Source of the DNA: Monomorium pharaonis
Lineage: Eukaryota; Arthropoda; Insecta; Hymenoptera; Formicidae
DNA: 64,000 nt
Reading direction: 5' to 3'
Assembly (NCBI RefSeq): GCF_013373865.1
Contig: NC_050470.1
Coordinates: 12,822,183-12,886,182, forward strand
Positions within the stretch are counted from its first letter, which is position 1; the number at the start of each line of letters is the position of its first letter. A program made the translations under genes and the position numbers. Positions 42,672 to 55,534 of this stretch are shown here, one piece after another. Under the pieces are notes generated by a model, which saw only the letters and a program-made list of their open reading frames with translations, did not search any database and was not told the origin of the DNA.

Positions 42672-45044
42672 ACAGACAAAAAGATGTCTTTTAGATTTCT
42701 GAAAAACATCTTGCACTTTTTTTGTGATATCTCGCATTTTTTACGAAAAGATCTTTTCGCGATCTGAAAGATGTCTTATGCAACAGTATGAGATATCTTT
42801 TAAATATCTGGCAATGTCTAAAAGACATCTTGAAAAAATCTAAAAAATATATAAAAGATTTCATTTAGAAATAAAAAAAATTTCTATGAGACACCTTAAA
42901 AATGTTTTTTATACGTCTTGAAGACTCTTTCTAGAATTCTTTCTAGACATTTATAAAGGTTTATACATTTATGTGGAGGCCCAGAGAGCTTTCTCTGAGA
43001 AGAGTTGCGAAAACCCGTGGAATTATCTCCATCAGAATGCAAAAAATCTATTACGCAGGCCCTAAGAGGGTTGAGGGCTTATTACGATTGCTATATGCGT
43101 AGGTTAATCCGTCATCGTAAGTGATCTTATATAGCTTTCAGAATGTAAATTACATCATGAGAAAGGCAACATCGCATCGTCGCCTATAGCGGCGATTTCG
43201 CGAATTACATCGCTACTGCTGCCCCCGTTGAAAAGATAAGATCGAAATCCAGATGGTTATATGGATAACCATATGGAATCCATACAAAACCATCTGAAAT
43301 CCGTGGGAATCCACATACATGTGGATAGACATCTGGATTTCCATCTCATCTTTTCAACAGGGGTGACTGCGGATGCTGCACGCGTGTGCATATTGTATTG
43401 CAGCGGATATTTCACCGTCACAAAAATTACCCCAATAAAACAATTATGGGACATCTACGTAGGATCCACGTGATTTACATGGATTACGTAAATGTAGGTT
43501 TTTCTACAAGTTATCCATGTAGATGTAATGTTTTTTTTTCATTACTGCATCGAATTCTTTTATCTTCGAAATATCTATTAGATTTTCTGTTAATATATCT
43601 ATTAAGAAATATTTATAGGGAACCCAGTAAACATCGATATCTTGTAGAAATCGAAAAGACATCTTATTCAAAATGTCTTCGAGACATTTCTAAAAAATAA
43701 CTAAAAAATGTCTAAGAAGATTTTGTTAAAAATATTTTCGTAAAATTTCTAAAAGATATTTAAAAAACATCTAAAAGACATCTTAAAAAATGTCTTAAAA
43801 ATTTTCGAATTAGACATGCCAAAGATATCCAAATGAAAGATTTATACAAGATATCTTAATTTAATACCTTTCTCTGGCCAGTTTAATATTAGGCTTATAA
43901 TTAAATTTACCGAAAACTCTATATATTTATTTAGCTACAATTACTTCTTTTATCATAATATATGCATTTATTTAAAAAAAATGATATGTTATTTTAATAA
44001 CATTTTATATACTATCTTATACTTTACAAAGTGCAACATAATTATATTTTTATATATGTACATATTTTTCAACACATTTTTATTGCAAATGATGCTAAAC
44101 AATCATTTTAACGATAAACAATAATATAAAGTTCAAATACAACAAAAAATATTACTCTTTTTTTCGAACTGAAAACCTAATAATATTAGGCGCTAGAGTG
44201 ATGTCATCTTCTTCATGGTTCATCTCACTGACAAGGACAAAAATGTTTTAGTATTAAAACTAAAAAAATCGACCAAGAAAGGTTAATCCTTTGAAAGTTA
44301 AAGATGTCTTTTATACATATATCTTGAATACCAGTTCTAGAATTGCTTTAAAATATCTATAAACGTTTTTATATATTTATTACTTATTATTAAAAAAAGA
44401 AATTTTTAATCGTAATTTAGTTGTTTATGTGGCGGTGAAATATCCGCTACAATACAAAATGTGCACACACGTGCAGCATCCGCAGTCGTGGCAGCCGCGA
44501 TATAGTTCACAGATTCGCCACTATAAGCGACGACGCGATGCGCTGCCTTTCTTGTGATGTAATTTACATCCTGAGAGCCTTATAAGAAGATCACCTACGG
44601 TGACAGATTAATCTACGATAGCAATTATAATAACCTCTTAACTTTCTTAGAACCTACGTAATTTATTTTTTGCATCCTGATGGAGAGAATTCCATGAGTC
44701 TTCGTACTTCTTCTCGAAGAAAGCTCTCTGGGCCTCCGCATAAATGTATAAACCTTTATAAATGTCTAAAAAGAATTCTAGAAAGGGTCTTCAAGACGTA
44801 TAAAAGACATCTTTAAGATATCTCATATAGATTTTTTGGATTTGTAAGAGACATCTTTTAGATTTCTTCAAGATGTCTTTTAGACATTGTCAGATATCTC
44901 AAACTGTTGCATAACACAATTTTTAGATCGCGAAAAGATATCTTTTCTTTAAAAATGCGAGATATCGCAAGAAATCACAAGATGTCTTTTAGAAATCTTT
45001 TTTTAAAGATTTCTAATAGACTAAAAAACATCTTTTTGTCTATA
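42672..45044. mobile_element. 2.4-kb element with ~550-bp inverted arms, AGATGTCT-rich
   Basis: Left arm 42672-43210 and right arm 44500-45044 are inverted copies. The outer 280 bp consist of AGATGTCTTTTAGA/AGATATCT words. The inner 250 bp are unique-looking, containing GAGAGCTTTCTC and a GCGACGACGCGATG segment. Ends resemble ACAGACAAAAAGATG and its complement. No protein. Confidence 0.6.
43470..43800 (+). repeat. Dispersed repeat, copy 1 (inverted copy at 45550-45900)
   Basis: About 330 bp matched in opposite orientation by 45550-45900. Shared landmarks include ATCGAATTCTTTTAT, CTATTAAGAAATATTTATAGG, CCCAGTAAACATCGATATC and ATCGAAAAGACATCTTATTC. The two copies interleave with the inverted arms of neighbouring elements rather than nesting inside one palindrome, so they are probably independent insertions. 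Confidence 0.6.
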
Positions 45045-45064
45045 TTAAAATTTATATAAATATT

Positions 45065-46450
45065 TTCAGAAACGCCGCGCGCCTGTCCGCCAGTTAGTGC
45101 ACGGCGTTGTCGACAGGCGGCGTAAATCTCTCGGGAGTAAGGCACCTGACGCGCTACATAAAGACAACCCGCAATACAATTAAGACGAGCAATAATTAGC
45201 TTCCTGTTCGATGTGGAAGAGGACCGCCACATAATACTTTTATGATTTATTCATTTTTATTGAGTAAACGATTCGCTACAAGAAAAGTTAACTCTTTACT
45301 CCAGTCAAATAAAGATATCACTTAAAGAAAAATTAATTCTTATAAGGAGTGAGATATCACTCCATTTTAAGCTGTATTTTCACTATCACTTAGAGTAAAA
45401 TTCCATTCTTTTAGACTCTAAAATTGTTTGGAGTGAAACGTCACTCTAAAATTTAGAGTGACGTTTCACTCCAAACAATGAGATAGTGTATGTATACAAG
45501 GATGTTTTTAAAATTCGTAAAATTTTTACGTGGTTTCTACGTTGAATCTATGATCATATCCACGCAGATTCAATTCTATGAAGATATCTTCAACAAAATT
45601 TTCTTAAATATCTTTTAGATATCTTTTAGAAGTGTCTTGAAGACATCTTGAATAAGATGTCTTTTCGATTTCTACAAGATATCGACGTTTACCGGGTTTC
45701 CTATAAATATTTCTTAATAGATATATCCACAAAAAATCTAATAGATATTTCGAAAATAAAAGAATTCGACGCAGTGATGAAAAAAGAACATTGCATCTAC
45801 GTGGACAACTTGTGGAAAAATGCATCCACGTAAACCTGCATCCACGTAAACCTGCATCCACGTAAACCTGCAACCACGTATCGATGTTTACTGCGATCAT
45901 GAAAATGTTCGTCTAAACTCCTCCCATTAATGTTACAGCAACTTTGTCAGTAATATGATATAAATATTAATACAACATTACAGGAATTTTTTTAAATGTT
46001 ATTTGTAAGAATGAATTTTTCATCTCATTCTTTATAAAAGTGAATGTTTCACTTAAACTTTAGAGTAAACTTTTCATTCGATAAGAGTGAACTTTGCATT
46101 TAATTAAAGTGCCCGACTGTAGTGAACGTTTCACTTTTCTTGGAGTGAATCACTCACTCAATTAAAATGAATAAATCATAATCATGTATAATCTAGCAGT
46201 GTCTGCATACATTCCGTAAAAATATGTGGCGGTCTTCCGCCACATCGGACACCCCCGCGCGCTCGCCAGCAAGTTGATGCACGACGCCGCCAATAAGCGG
46301 CTTAAGTCTTTTGCAGCAAAAAAAGCTCATTTTTGCTTGCCTTAATCACGCTACGGGTGATTCTTATGTAACGTGTCGACTGCATCCTACTCCCGAGAGA
46401 GTTACGCCGCGTACTTACTGGCGGGCAAACGCGCGGCGGTGCAGTAAACT
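45065..46450. mobile_element. 1.4-kb foldback element with GAGTGAAA-type words
   Basis: Outer arms (GCCGCGCGCCTGTCCGCCAG..., 45065-45200) match 46300-46450 inverted. Inner arms (CGCCACATA...GATTTATTCATTTT) match inverted at about 46155-46250. The middle is full of ACTTTACTC/GAGTGAAACGT palindromes. A copy of the dispersed repeat sits at 45550-45900, including three tandem units of GCATCCACGTAAACCT (45826-45880). Similar words continue to about 46640. Confidence 0.6.
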
Positions 46451-48006
46451 CTTTAATTGCGAGTGAAATATTTACTCTAAGAAAACATTCTATCCAAAAT
46501 AAAAAATGAAAATGTTCACTTCTTGATAAAAAGTAAAGGAATTTACTTTATAAGAATGAGAAGTAACTCCGATTCGAGTACCTCCGTGTGTCACCTTATA
46601 TTTCGAGTGAGATTTTTACTCTAAAAATTTAGAGAGAAAAAAATTTGCAATTATTTTTTAATGTGATCATAGTCACTCGATCCATATTCCGATTTTTTAC
46701 AGCATCCATCCATCTATCTATCTATATAATAAGAAAGGCTGTGGGAACGCGAGAAGTTCGCTCATGGTCGCGCGATATTGTTGCCGCTTTTTCGCGATGG
46801 TAGAGTGCGGGGAGGGGGGAGAGGGAAATATAACAATGTGTGTAATGTCTATATACGTATATACTCATGTGTATATTAAATATATATGCATAAAAAAAGA
46901 GAAAAGAAAGAAACAAAAGAGAATTAATAGAAGAACCAAAAAGAGGAAGAAACTTGATGAAAAATGTATGTACGTATATATACATATAAACATGTACATA
47001 AACATATTAAAATGTATGTGTATTTTCTCTCTCTCTCTCTCTCATTTAATATTATTAATGTTAAAGTTAAGGGGATGCTAAACTGCTAATCAAACTTGAT
47101 CGAGGTTGATAATGTAGAGTTATTTGTGCACATTATTAACAAAATTTTGTATGTATTTCTTTTATAGATTTGGAAATCATTTTCCAAAATTAAAGTTTAC
47201 GTATTAATATCAGCTTATGAATTGAATTTCATATCAAAAATTTAAAAAAAAAATTCAGATTGCTTTTTTTAGACACAAAATTTTCTTACTTATTAAACTT
47301 TTTTGTTAGAACAACTACGCTCAATCTGAAAGTGTAGTGTTGTTCCTAAATGTTTGCTCCACTTGAGCCTAGGCTTGATTTGTGTATACAAGGTTTAAAA
47401 TTTTTACATTAGACACATTTTGTTACGAGTCGACGCTAGAAGCCAACAATTTTAAAATTTTTGTCGTTTTTCCTACAAAATCGTTTCGGCCCGGCTTTGT
47501 TATCATCTATACTTTAATTCTGGAAAAGAATTTTTTATTCTGTAAATGCAATTAAAAGATCAGTGAGAAATAAAATTATCGGTAAAACAAGATAACCTTA
47601 GCATCCTCTTAAAGAGTCGCAAAATATCTGGAAAAAAATGGACTTGTGCAATTATATATGATCATATAATTGATATATATATTATAATATAATTGAATCC
47701 GAAAAATGACGCGATATGATTTTATATAGCCATATATAAATATATACAAATAAATGTAATATGTTCATACGTTATATTACACGATCATATATAATTATAT
47801 TTGAATGAGGAAATAATATGATTACAAACAAATAAAATCATATTAGGCCAATACTTGGATATCATTATATATAATCATATATAATTGTAGGGGAATTCAG
47901 GGCAGAACGGGATATAATCTTTAAATTAATTATAAATGATTTTGTAGAATAAACCAAGCCTCATTTTTAGTGTCAATCAAAAGTTCATAAACTATATGAT
48001 AATATA
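46451..48006. other. Spacer with short microsatellites
   Basis: (TCTA)n at 46715-46730 and (CT)n at 47024-47043. 47640-47890 is TATAATTATA-rich. Long frames here are low-complexity. No gene seen. Confidence 0.5.
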
Positions 48007-48386
48007 CATGGTGTCCCAACGCACATGGGTCAATGCTCGTAAAAAGGTAGAAGGGATCGAGATGAACATAAAAGTCCAATATTGTCTTGGGTTAGGTCTG
48101 AAAATAATCGAGATATTAATTTTCCAAATTGTGCGAATGAGAGCGCGCCGTAGGAAGAGCCGAGCCGCTCGAGCCGTAGCGCAGCCCACTGTGTCAAGCA
48201 TTGCCTGCCGGCGGCGGGGGGAAGGAGAAGAAGCGGCGCCGCTGCCTGTGCTTCGCCGCTCTCGCATCCCACCGCACCGCGCCTAGACTCGCGTTGTTAT
48301 GCATATTCGCAATTACTTGACAAAATTATTTAGCTAAGATAGAATTATGTAGCCAAGTTAAAACCGTAATAAACTTCTGTCACTAA

Positions 48387-49228
48387 CAAGGGAACGGACA
48401 GAACTGTCCCTCACCGATTTTAATGAGCTTTGGATATGTTGTAGAACATAAAAAAATATTACACCCATATTTTTTTTTTAGCGGCGTATCTCGACGTTTT
48501 GGGGTTGAAACCACCTCTCGAAAATAACGCGTTTTTTCGTTTTTGGCGAATATCTTTGAAAATATAAGGTTTATGAAAAAATAATTTATACAAAAGTTTT
48601 ATGGTATTTTATACTCTTTACAATAATATATTTAGATTTTCCAAAAATTTCAAACTTTTTAATTTACCCCACTCCCACCCCTTTTTTTTAATTTTGAAAA
48701 TTTTGTAAGGACAAAAATTAAAGAGCATTAAAAGCCAAATCTATCCAAATATAATAATATATGGGTTCCATCATTCTCAATTATTGCAAAACGAGATGAT
48801 AATCTATAGGCGCCGCGCTAGAAGTTGCGTTATTTCTTTAGTCGCGTCACATTCAATAACTGCTTCTCCTGCGTATATTTTTATATTAGAACATAAAAAC
48901 CTTAATTACATAATACTCAACGTATTGCACGATATAAAGTATAAATGCATATATATAACAAAAGTAGCATATATATACGTATGTGCGTACGTACATTTTT
49001 ATTGTTACAAATGCGAATATAGATTAATATAAAGCAAAATATTTTTTTAATATTTAAAACTGCAAATACAATATAACAAAATATATAAATAAGAGAGAAA
49101 TATAAAATATAAACTGCAATAACTATTTGCATAATTATATTATTTACACTATATGCACATAGCACACTTTGATAATAAAGATAATATAAGTATATAATTT
49201 AATTTAATGAGTTTGAAAATACATTTAT

Positions 49229-49285
<57 letters not shown>

Positions 49286-51762
49286 CATTTTGCAGACGAC
49301 ACGGGCGAATAAGTTTAATAACAGTGTTGATAGACGGGCCGGTTGTTCTCGCGCAGGCGTATCATATAAGGCTTCAGTAAAATATCCATTAGTAATAGGA
49401 AGGCGATCTTTGGTCCCCATACAATTTTTTTGCAAATTTATAAAAACGTTAACACTTTTTATATATTTAACACGCACGCATATATTTGCATATCGTTTGC
49501 ATATATATTTGTGTATACATATTTAACATAAATTAAAGAATAAAAAATAATTTGCATTTAACAATAAAAATCAACTTAAAAACGAAAAAAAATAAATTTT
49601 TGGAATAAAACATATATTTAAATTTAAATAAAATATTTTATTTGCCGGAACTCATACAGAATATCGACATTGATCACAAGAAGGCTAAAGGAAAACCGTC
49701 AAAAAATCTTATCAGTATTCATCAAATACGATACTTATAAATTATTCTATTTAATACGAGAAAATATACATGCATGTTTAATATATAAAAGGTGTTAACG
49801 TTTTTATAAATTTACAAAAAAATTGTATAGGGACTAAAGATCTCCTTCCTATTGAAAAGATCTTTTAATGAAAATGTACGTACGCACTAACGTATATACA
49901 TATATATGTATTATATTTGCCACTTTTTTTGTAATATTAAGAATTAATCAAATATGACAGCAAACTTTTTTATGTTTCTAAAGGATTTCAGAAATATTGG
50001 ATTTGCAATTTTATAAAAACATGAAGCAAATACATTCCTGAAATATTTAGGATGAAAAATTATAATTAAAATGTTAATAAAATATTTCTATACTATTTCC
50101 GATCGTTACAATATTTCATCAATATTACATGCCGTGTGGGATGCTACTTTTGTTATATATATGCATTTATGCTTTATACCGTGTAATACGTTGAGTATTA
50201 TGTAATTAAGATTAATCCGTTTTTGTGTTCTAATTTAATATAAAAATATACGCAAGAGAGGCAGTTATTGAATGTGACGCGACTAAAAAAATAACGCAAC
50301 TTCTAGCGCGGCGCCTATAACACGAGATTATCATCTCGTTTTGCCAATACCCAGATAGCACAAGGACATCCACTGTATGTCCAATGGATATCCGCTTCTG
50401 GACATTCGGACGTCCATTAAGAGTCCAAATAAGGTCCGTCGGACATTCGATGGACGTCCATAGGATATACGTTTGGCACAACTTTGTACGTTCATAGAAA
50501 GTCCTTTAACGGACGTCCATGGGATATACGTTTGTCACAATTTCGGACATTTACAAAAAGTCCGAAATAAACTAAATTTTGGACCTATTATGATTTGATT
50601 ATTTCTTTTGGGCCTTTTTCAATTAAAGGGCTTGCTGCAATAGTGGGTTAATTCACATTTTGTAAAAATCATCGACATAAAGCATGGACTGCGCATTTCC
50701 TGCAAAAAGCTCTTGAAAAGGCAAAAAGACAAAGAGGAGACATGGTCCGGGTCAATTTCTTTCTTTGTCTAGCGCATTATGCTACTGGTTAGACGGAGAC
50801 TGCGCTTGACCCAAACCAATTGCTGTGTCCCTCTTTTGGTCGGAAAAAGAAACGAAAAAAAAAAAAACAAACGAAAAACAAAAAGAAACGATAGTAAAAA
50901 AGAAAATAAAAGAAACAAAAATAAAAAACAAAACAATAAAAGAAACAATAATGTGTTATAACAAACATTTAAAAAAATACCAATAATTTATAGTGTTAAT
51001 AATAAATAAAAAAATAATACGTATTATTTCATATTATATCTAAAAGTAAAACAATTAAAATAAATCTTTTGAAAATTAAAAATAATATAATTTATAATTA
51101 TTTATAAATTAGTGTTAATTAGAATTATTGTAAATAATATATATATAATTTACAATATTTCTTTTAGATTATATAATAAAAATAAAGATAAATTATATAA
51201 AAGTAAGATCCAAGTGCGGACATAAATCAAATATCCAGCATAAGACGTTCTGAATAGAACATCCGTTTTAATTCAAATAATGGACATCCTATGAATGTCC
51301 ATTTTATGTCCATGGACCTGAATTGGACTTAAAATGGACGTCCTTGGAACATCCAGTGCTATTTGGGTAATTGAGAATAATGGAACCCATATATTATTAT
51401 ATTTGAATGGATTTGGCTTTTAATGCTCTTTAATATTTGTCCTTACAAAATTTTCAAAATTTTGAAAAAAGTGTGGGGGTGGGGTAAATTAGAAAGTTTG
51501 AAATTTTTGGAAAATCTAAATATACTATTGTAAAGAGTATAAAATACCATAAAACTTTTGTATGAATCATTTTTTCATAAACCTTATATTTTCAAAGATA
51601 TTCGCCAAAAACAAAAAAACACGTTATTTTCGAGGAGTGGTTTTAACCCCTAAACGTCGAGATACGCCGCTAAAAAAAATATGGGTCTAATATTTTTTCA
51701 TGTTCTACAATATATCTTAAGCTCATTAAAATCAGTGAGGGACAGTTCTGTCCGTTCCCTTA
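48387..51762. mobile_element. Harbinger-type foldback element with TAA duplication
   Basis: Ends CAAGGGAACGGAC and GTCCGTTCCCTTA. TAA lies at 48384-48386 and 51763-51765, and the empty site in the other arm of the host element has a single TAA. Arms of about 600 bp (48387-48985 and, with an insertion, 50140-51762) are inverted copies. The middle has a (TA)n tract at 49235-49285 and a second weak inverted pair (49380-49470 with 49785-49860). No protein. Confidence 0.78.
50350..51367. mobile_element. 1.0-kb TIR element, GGACGTCC-rich, TA-flanked
   Basis: Ends CCCAGATAGCAC and GTGCTATTTGGG with TA outside (50348-50349 and 51368-51369). The corresponding left arm of the host element lacks it, proving the insertion. 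The first 230 bp and last 150 bp are rich in GGACGTCC/GGACATCC words. The centre is A-rich and non-coding. Confidence 0.78.
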
Positions 51763-52504
51763 TAAGAAAGTCGAAAGAGAGAAAGCGATAGAAACTTATG
51801 GAATCTTCAAATAATCTAATTTCTATCGTAATTGCAAATATAGTAAATTAATGAAAGTTTTCGGTACATTTACGATATATTCTTTCTTTTTCTTAAATAT
51901 CTTATTTACAGTGTCATACAATTCTAACTTTGTTTTTTATCGAATTGTATCGTACTGTTAAATCCTTGATGAAAACATTAATAAACATTCGTAAATTTAT
52001 TTGTACAATCATTATCGTAAATTCACGATTGATTCTCAAATTGATAGTTTTTTTTTATTCGTCTATTATAATATTTGCCACATCGAGTTCTCTCATCGTT
52101 ATCTTTTTTCTCTTACACGATGTATTCATAAATAGTTCTTCATATTCAATCAAAATGGAACAAACTTTCCTAACAGGAAATGCGAGAACAGTAGAAAATA
52201 ATATCATTTCTTTAAATTTGTTCTTTTCGATTTAAAGAAGTGATGAATTATAAAATAGAAATCAATTAGATTCTGGTGTTTCTATTTTAAATAAATCACT
52301 GAAAATCTATCGTAATTAATAATGGAATTAAAGATAGAAGAAACTCTAAGTTTTCTATCGTCACGAAAGAAAACCCTTCGTTGTATTAACAATACATGAT
52401 ATTGAAGGTTAATAATCTTTAAGCATAATTATCGTAGAAGACGCATTGCACCTAATCTATTGTTAAAAGTGATAATATTTATTGTATTTGTGTACGTAAT
52501 ACTT

Positions 52505-52563
52505 GAGAGGAAGAGTGAGAGGAAGAGTGAGAGGAAGAGGAAGAGAGAGGGAGAGAGAGAGAA
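52505..52563. repeat. (GA)n-type tract next to the LINE fragment
   Basis: GAGAGGAAGAGTGAGAG units pass into (GAGA)n, ending at the ATTGATTGATTG tail of the LINE fragment. Confidence 0.8.
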
Positions 52564-53591
52564 AGATTGATTGATTGATAACAGTATATTTAGCCGTAGC
52601 GTATAACCCTATGCGGCTCCCAAGTACAATATGGTGAATAACACTTTTATACTAGTAGTACAAATAAAAGGAATACAGAAAATCAGTAAGATCATAAATC
52701 GTAGCAAAGTGGCATAAAACAGAAGTTAACTACAAGGAAAATTAACTACAAAGCAACATAAGGATGATGCAAAAGTAAAAATGAAATGAAAATAAGATAA
52801 AATAAAAATAACATAAGATAAAATAAGCGTGCAAATCAAGCACAGGAAGTTAACTAAGTAAGTAAGGGAATGCCCGTTGGTGCAATAAGGTTCTCGACTT
52901 CCACCCGGAGGTGCCCAAGCGGCATTGTCCCGTTCAAGGAGAAAAGAGTGGAGACTAGTCTTGAAAGCGGGTAAAGAGAGTAAGAAGGAATTAGAGGAGT
53001 AAGGACGGTGGTCAGCAGGATCAAACAGCATATCATGGATGGAGTTTAAGCGGATAGTGGACTGGATAAAGAATGAATTTTGCATAGTTGCAGTTCGGGA
53101 GGTAGGGTAGGTGAAAAGGCGAGGGGGAAGACGCTGTGAGGAGCGCACCATCGAGGAAGAGGTAACGAACTGATATAACTGGGAAATATGCGAAGGATAT
53201 TGTCGCAGCAACGCAGAGTACGCCTGGATTCCAACAAAATATATATTAACAAAAAATATATTCCTTACCTCCCGGCGAGAGGAAACAGACAACCAGCCGA
53301 TGGCGAGATAAGGCGTAATATGTGATCTACGAGAAAGACTGCCATAGATTTGACGCAAATTTGACGCAAGCATTTTGTGCCCGCTAAAGTTTCAATGTTA
53401 ATGTGTTATTAAGCGTAGAGTACGCAGCACAAGCATAATCGAGATATGGAAACACCAATGTTTACACAAGTTTTTTCCGTAATTGAAAATTAAGAGAGTG
53501 CCTATAGAAACGCAGTTCGCGCAGAGCAAAATGCATGCGTTTGATAGATTGGTTGACCTGGGGAGTCCAGTCCAAGGTGGGAGTAAGGTAG

Positions 53592-53595
<4 letters not shown>
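52564..53595 (-). pseudogene. 5'-truncated LINE fragment (RT C-terminal region and 3' UTR)
   Basis: Minus strand. A broken frame near 53450-53580 recalls the RT thumb (FNYGKNLCKHW, then a Y-L-D-Y-A-type segment in a shifted frame). The frame 53373-52726 continues with the C-terminal tail of an insect LINE ORF2 (ITPYLAIGWLSVSSRREVRN region). The 3' UTR ends in CTGTTATCAATCAATCAATC against the (GA)n tract. Upstream it is cut at another (GA)n tract (53596). RT catalytic part absent. Confidence 0.6.
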
Positions 53596-53654
<59 letters not shown>

Positions 53655-53686
53655 AGAGAGGGAGAGAGGGAGAGAGGGAGAGATTG
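53596..53686. repeat. (GA)n microsatellite between two LINE copies
   Basis: About 80 bases of AG repeats then GGGAGA units. It separates the truncated LINE fragment from the 3' tail of the longer LINE. Confidence 0.9.
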
Positions 53687-54873
53687 ATTGATTTGATTGA
53701 TTGACTTTTATTAGCTTTCTCAGCTATTTTCAATACATATCATATATATACAATTTTATGCTACATCATTAAAAACAAACTCTTTTAGCATTTGTTTAAA
53801 CATTTCTAAACGATTACAATGTTTAACTTCGGGTGGTAATGCGTTATACATTAACACACCCTTATAAAATAAACTTTTTTGCGCGCTTCTTGTTTTTCGA
53901 AATTCAATAACAATATACCCTGTCTGCCTAGTTTCGCGTTCTCCCTCTACTATTCTAAGTCTATTACTAAATTGCTCCGGCATCATATTATTTAAAATTT
54001 GTAAAATAAATATGCACGTGTTGTAATACAGCCTTTGTCTTATGGTCATAAATTGCAACGCTTGGTGCATACATTTAACTTTGGTACGTCTGTCACATTG
54101 CAATATGACTCTCATAGCTCTATTTTGCGCTTTTTGGAGCCTACTTAACTGTGTATCTCCCATATCTAATAGTAGCGTCGCACAATACTCAAAGTGAGGT
54201 GCTACAATTGTTTTGTATATCGTACATCTAGTGTACGCCGAGATAAAGTTTCCTATTCTATTTAAAAAACTTATTTTTTTCCCTATTTTCTTTAGCATGT
54301 AATCACAGTGACCGCTAAATCTAAGTCTATCATCAATAATTATACCCAAGTACTTTATTATTTCTACACGCTCAATCTCATTTCCATCCAAACATCTCAC
54401 AGTAGTATTACCTCTCAATTCTTTTCTTATCTCTCTAACTAACATATATTTTGTTTTCCCCGAATTCATCTTCAGTCTATTAATATTCATCCATTCCTCC
54501 ACTACGTTAAATGCAATATTCAATTTCCTCTCTACTTCCGCACTACTCTCACCTGTTACATATATTAAGGTATTGTCCGCAAACATTTTTATATTACACA
54601 TATCCGAGCAAACGTTAACAATATCATTCATATATATTATAAACAACAATGGGCCCAATACCGAACCCTGTGGCACTCCGTATTCCGTAGTCATTATCTT
54701 ACAAGAGGACCTTACGGGTCATGGAACACCGATTTTTTTTATACTTATAGGATTTAAAGATCAGTACCCGGACTTCAATTTCCTAAAGCAGTACGATGCG
54801 CTTCTCAAAAATACTCGAGAAAATCGATTTTGAAGATTTCCGATATCTGTAAGTATAGAAAATTTTAACCTAT

Positions 54874-54953
54874 TGTCAGAGCCGCTCGTAGCCGAGCGCA
54901 CAGAGCTCTAGTTTCGTAAGCGCGGAGTCGCTGGTTCGATTCTCGCTCTGGCC
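54874..54953 (+). ncRNA. tRNA-like sequence in the left arm of the palindromic element
   Basis: 80 nt with a 7-bp acceptor-like stem having one mismatch (TGTCAGA with TCTGGCC), a D-arm-like hairpin (CGCTC-GTAGC-CGAGCG) and a T-arm (GCTGG-TTCGATT-CTCGC). TAGCCGAGCGC (54889-54899) fits the Pol III A box, and GGTTCGATTCT (54933-54943) the B box. The anticodon stem does not pair well. This is probably a tRNA-derived pseudogene or Pol III promoter rather than a working tRNA. Confidence 0.6.
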
Positions 54954-55454
54954 TCAATTTTTTTTTCATAAGTTAATAAAGTTTTTTTTTAATCCTATAT
55001 CTTAACATTTATCAAATTGAAATGCTAATTAATTATTAAATATTTATTCGTTATTTTTTAAATAAAAATTAAATTGGCTCATGTAATACTGACGAGTAAT
55101 GTCAAATGTATTTATTATTAATATATTTTATAACATACATGAATTAATAACTCATAAAAATTAAACAACCATTTTTATAAATATTATTTTTGTTTTTTAT
55201 ATTATTTTTGTATTTACTCGTAATCTCTTAAAAAGTATTTCATTTTCTTTAATGTTTTCCATTTTTTGTACCAAATTTTAATTTATTATAAATATTCGCA
55301 TTTTCAATCAAGTAGTAATTAAAAATAAAAAAATGTTAATTTTTATTTAAAAAATAATGAATAAATATTTAATAATTAATTAGCATTTCAATTTGATAAA
55401 TGTTAAGATATAGGATTAAAAAAAAACTTTATTAACTTATGAAAAAAAAATTGA

Positions 55455-55534
55455 GGCCAGAGCGAAAATCGAACCAGCGACTCCGCGCTTACGAAATTAG
55501 AGCTCTGTGCGCTCGGCTACGAGCGGCTCTGACA
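55455..55534 (-). ncRNA. tRNA-like sequence in the right arm (inverted copy)
   Basis: Near-identical inverted copy of 54874-54953, with small changes (TTCGATTTTCGC in the T arm, AATTTCG in the anticodon region). Both copies would transcribe towards the centre of the element. Confidence 0.6.

Noticed and set aside
46764..47081. 105-aa Lys/Arg-rich plus-strand frame
   Set aside because: A-rich and (CT)n low-complexity sequence with no conserved pattern.
53483..53704. Arg/Glu repeat proteins from the GA tracts (also 61449-61640)
   Set aside because: Pure translation of (GA)n microsatellite.
54874..54953. Functional tRNA gene
   Set aside because: Acceptor, D and T arms can pair, but the anticodon stem does not, and the copy is mirrored inside a transposon.
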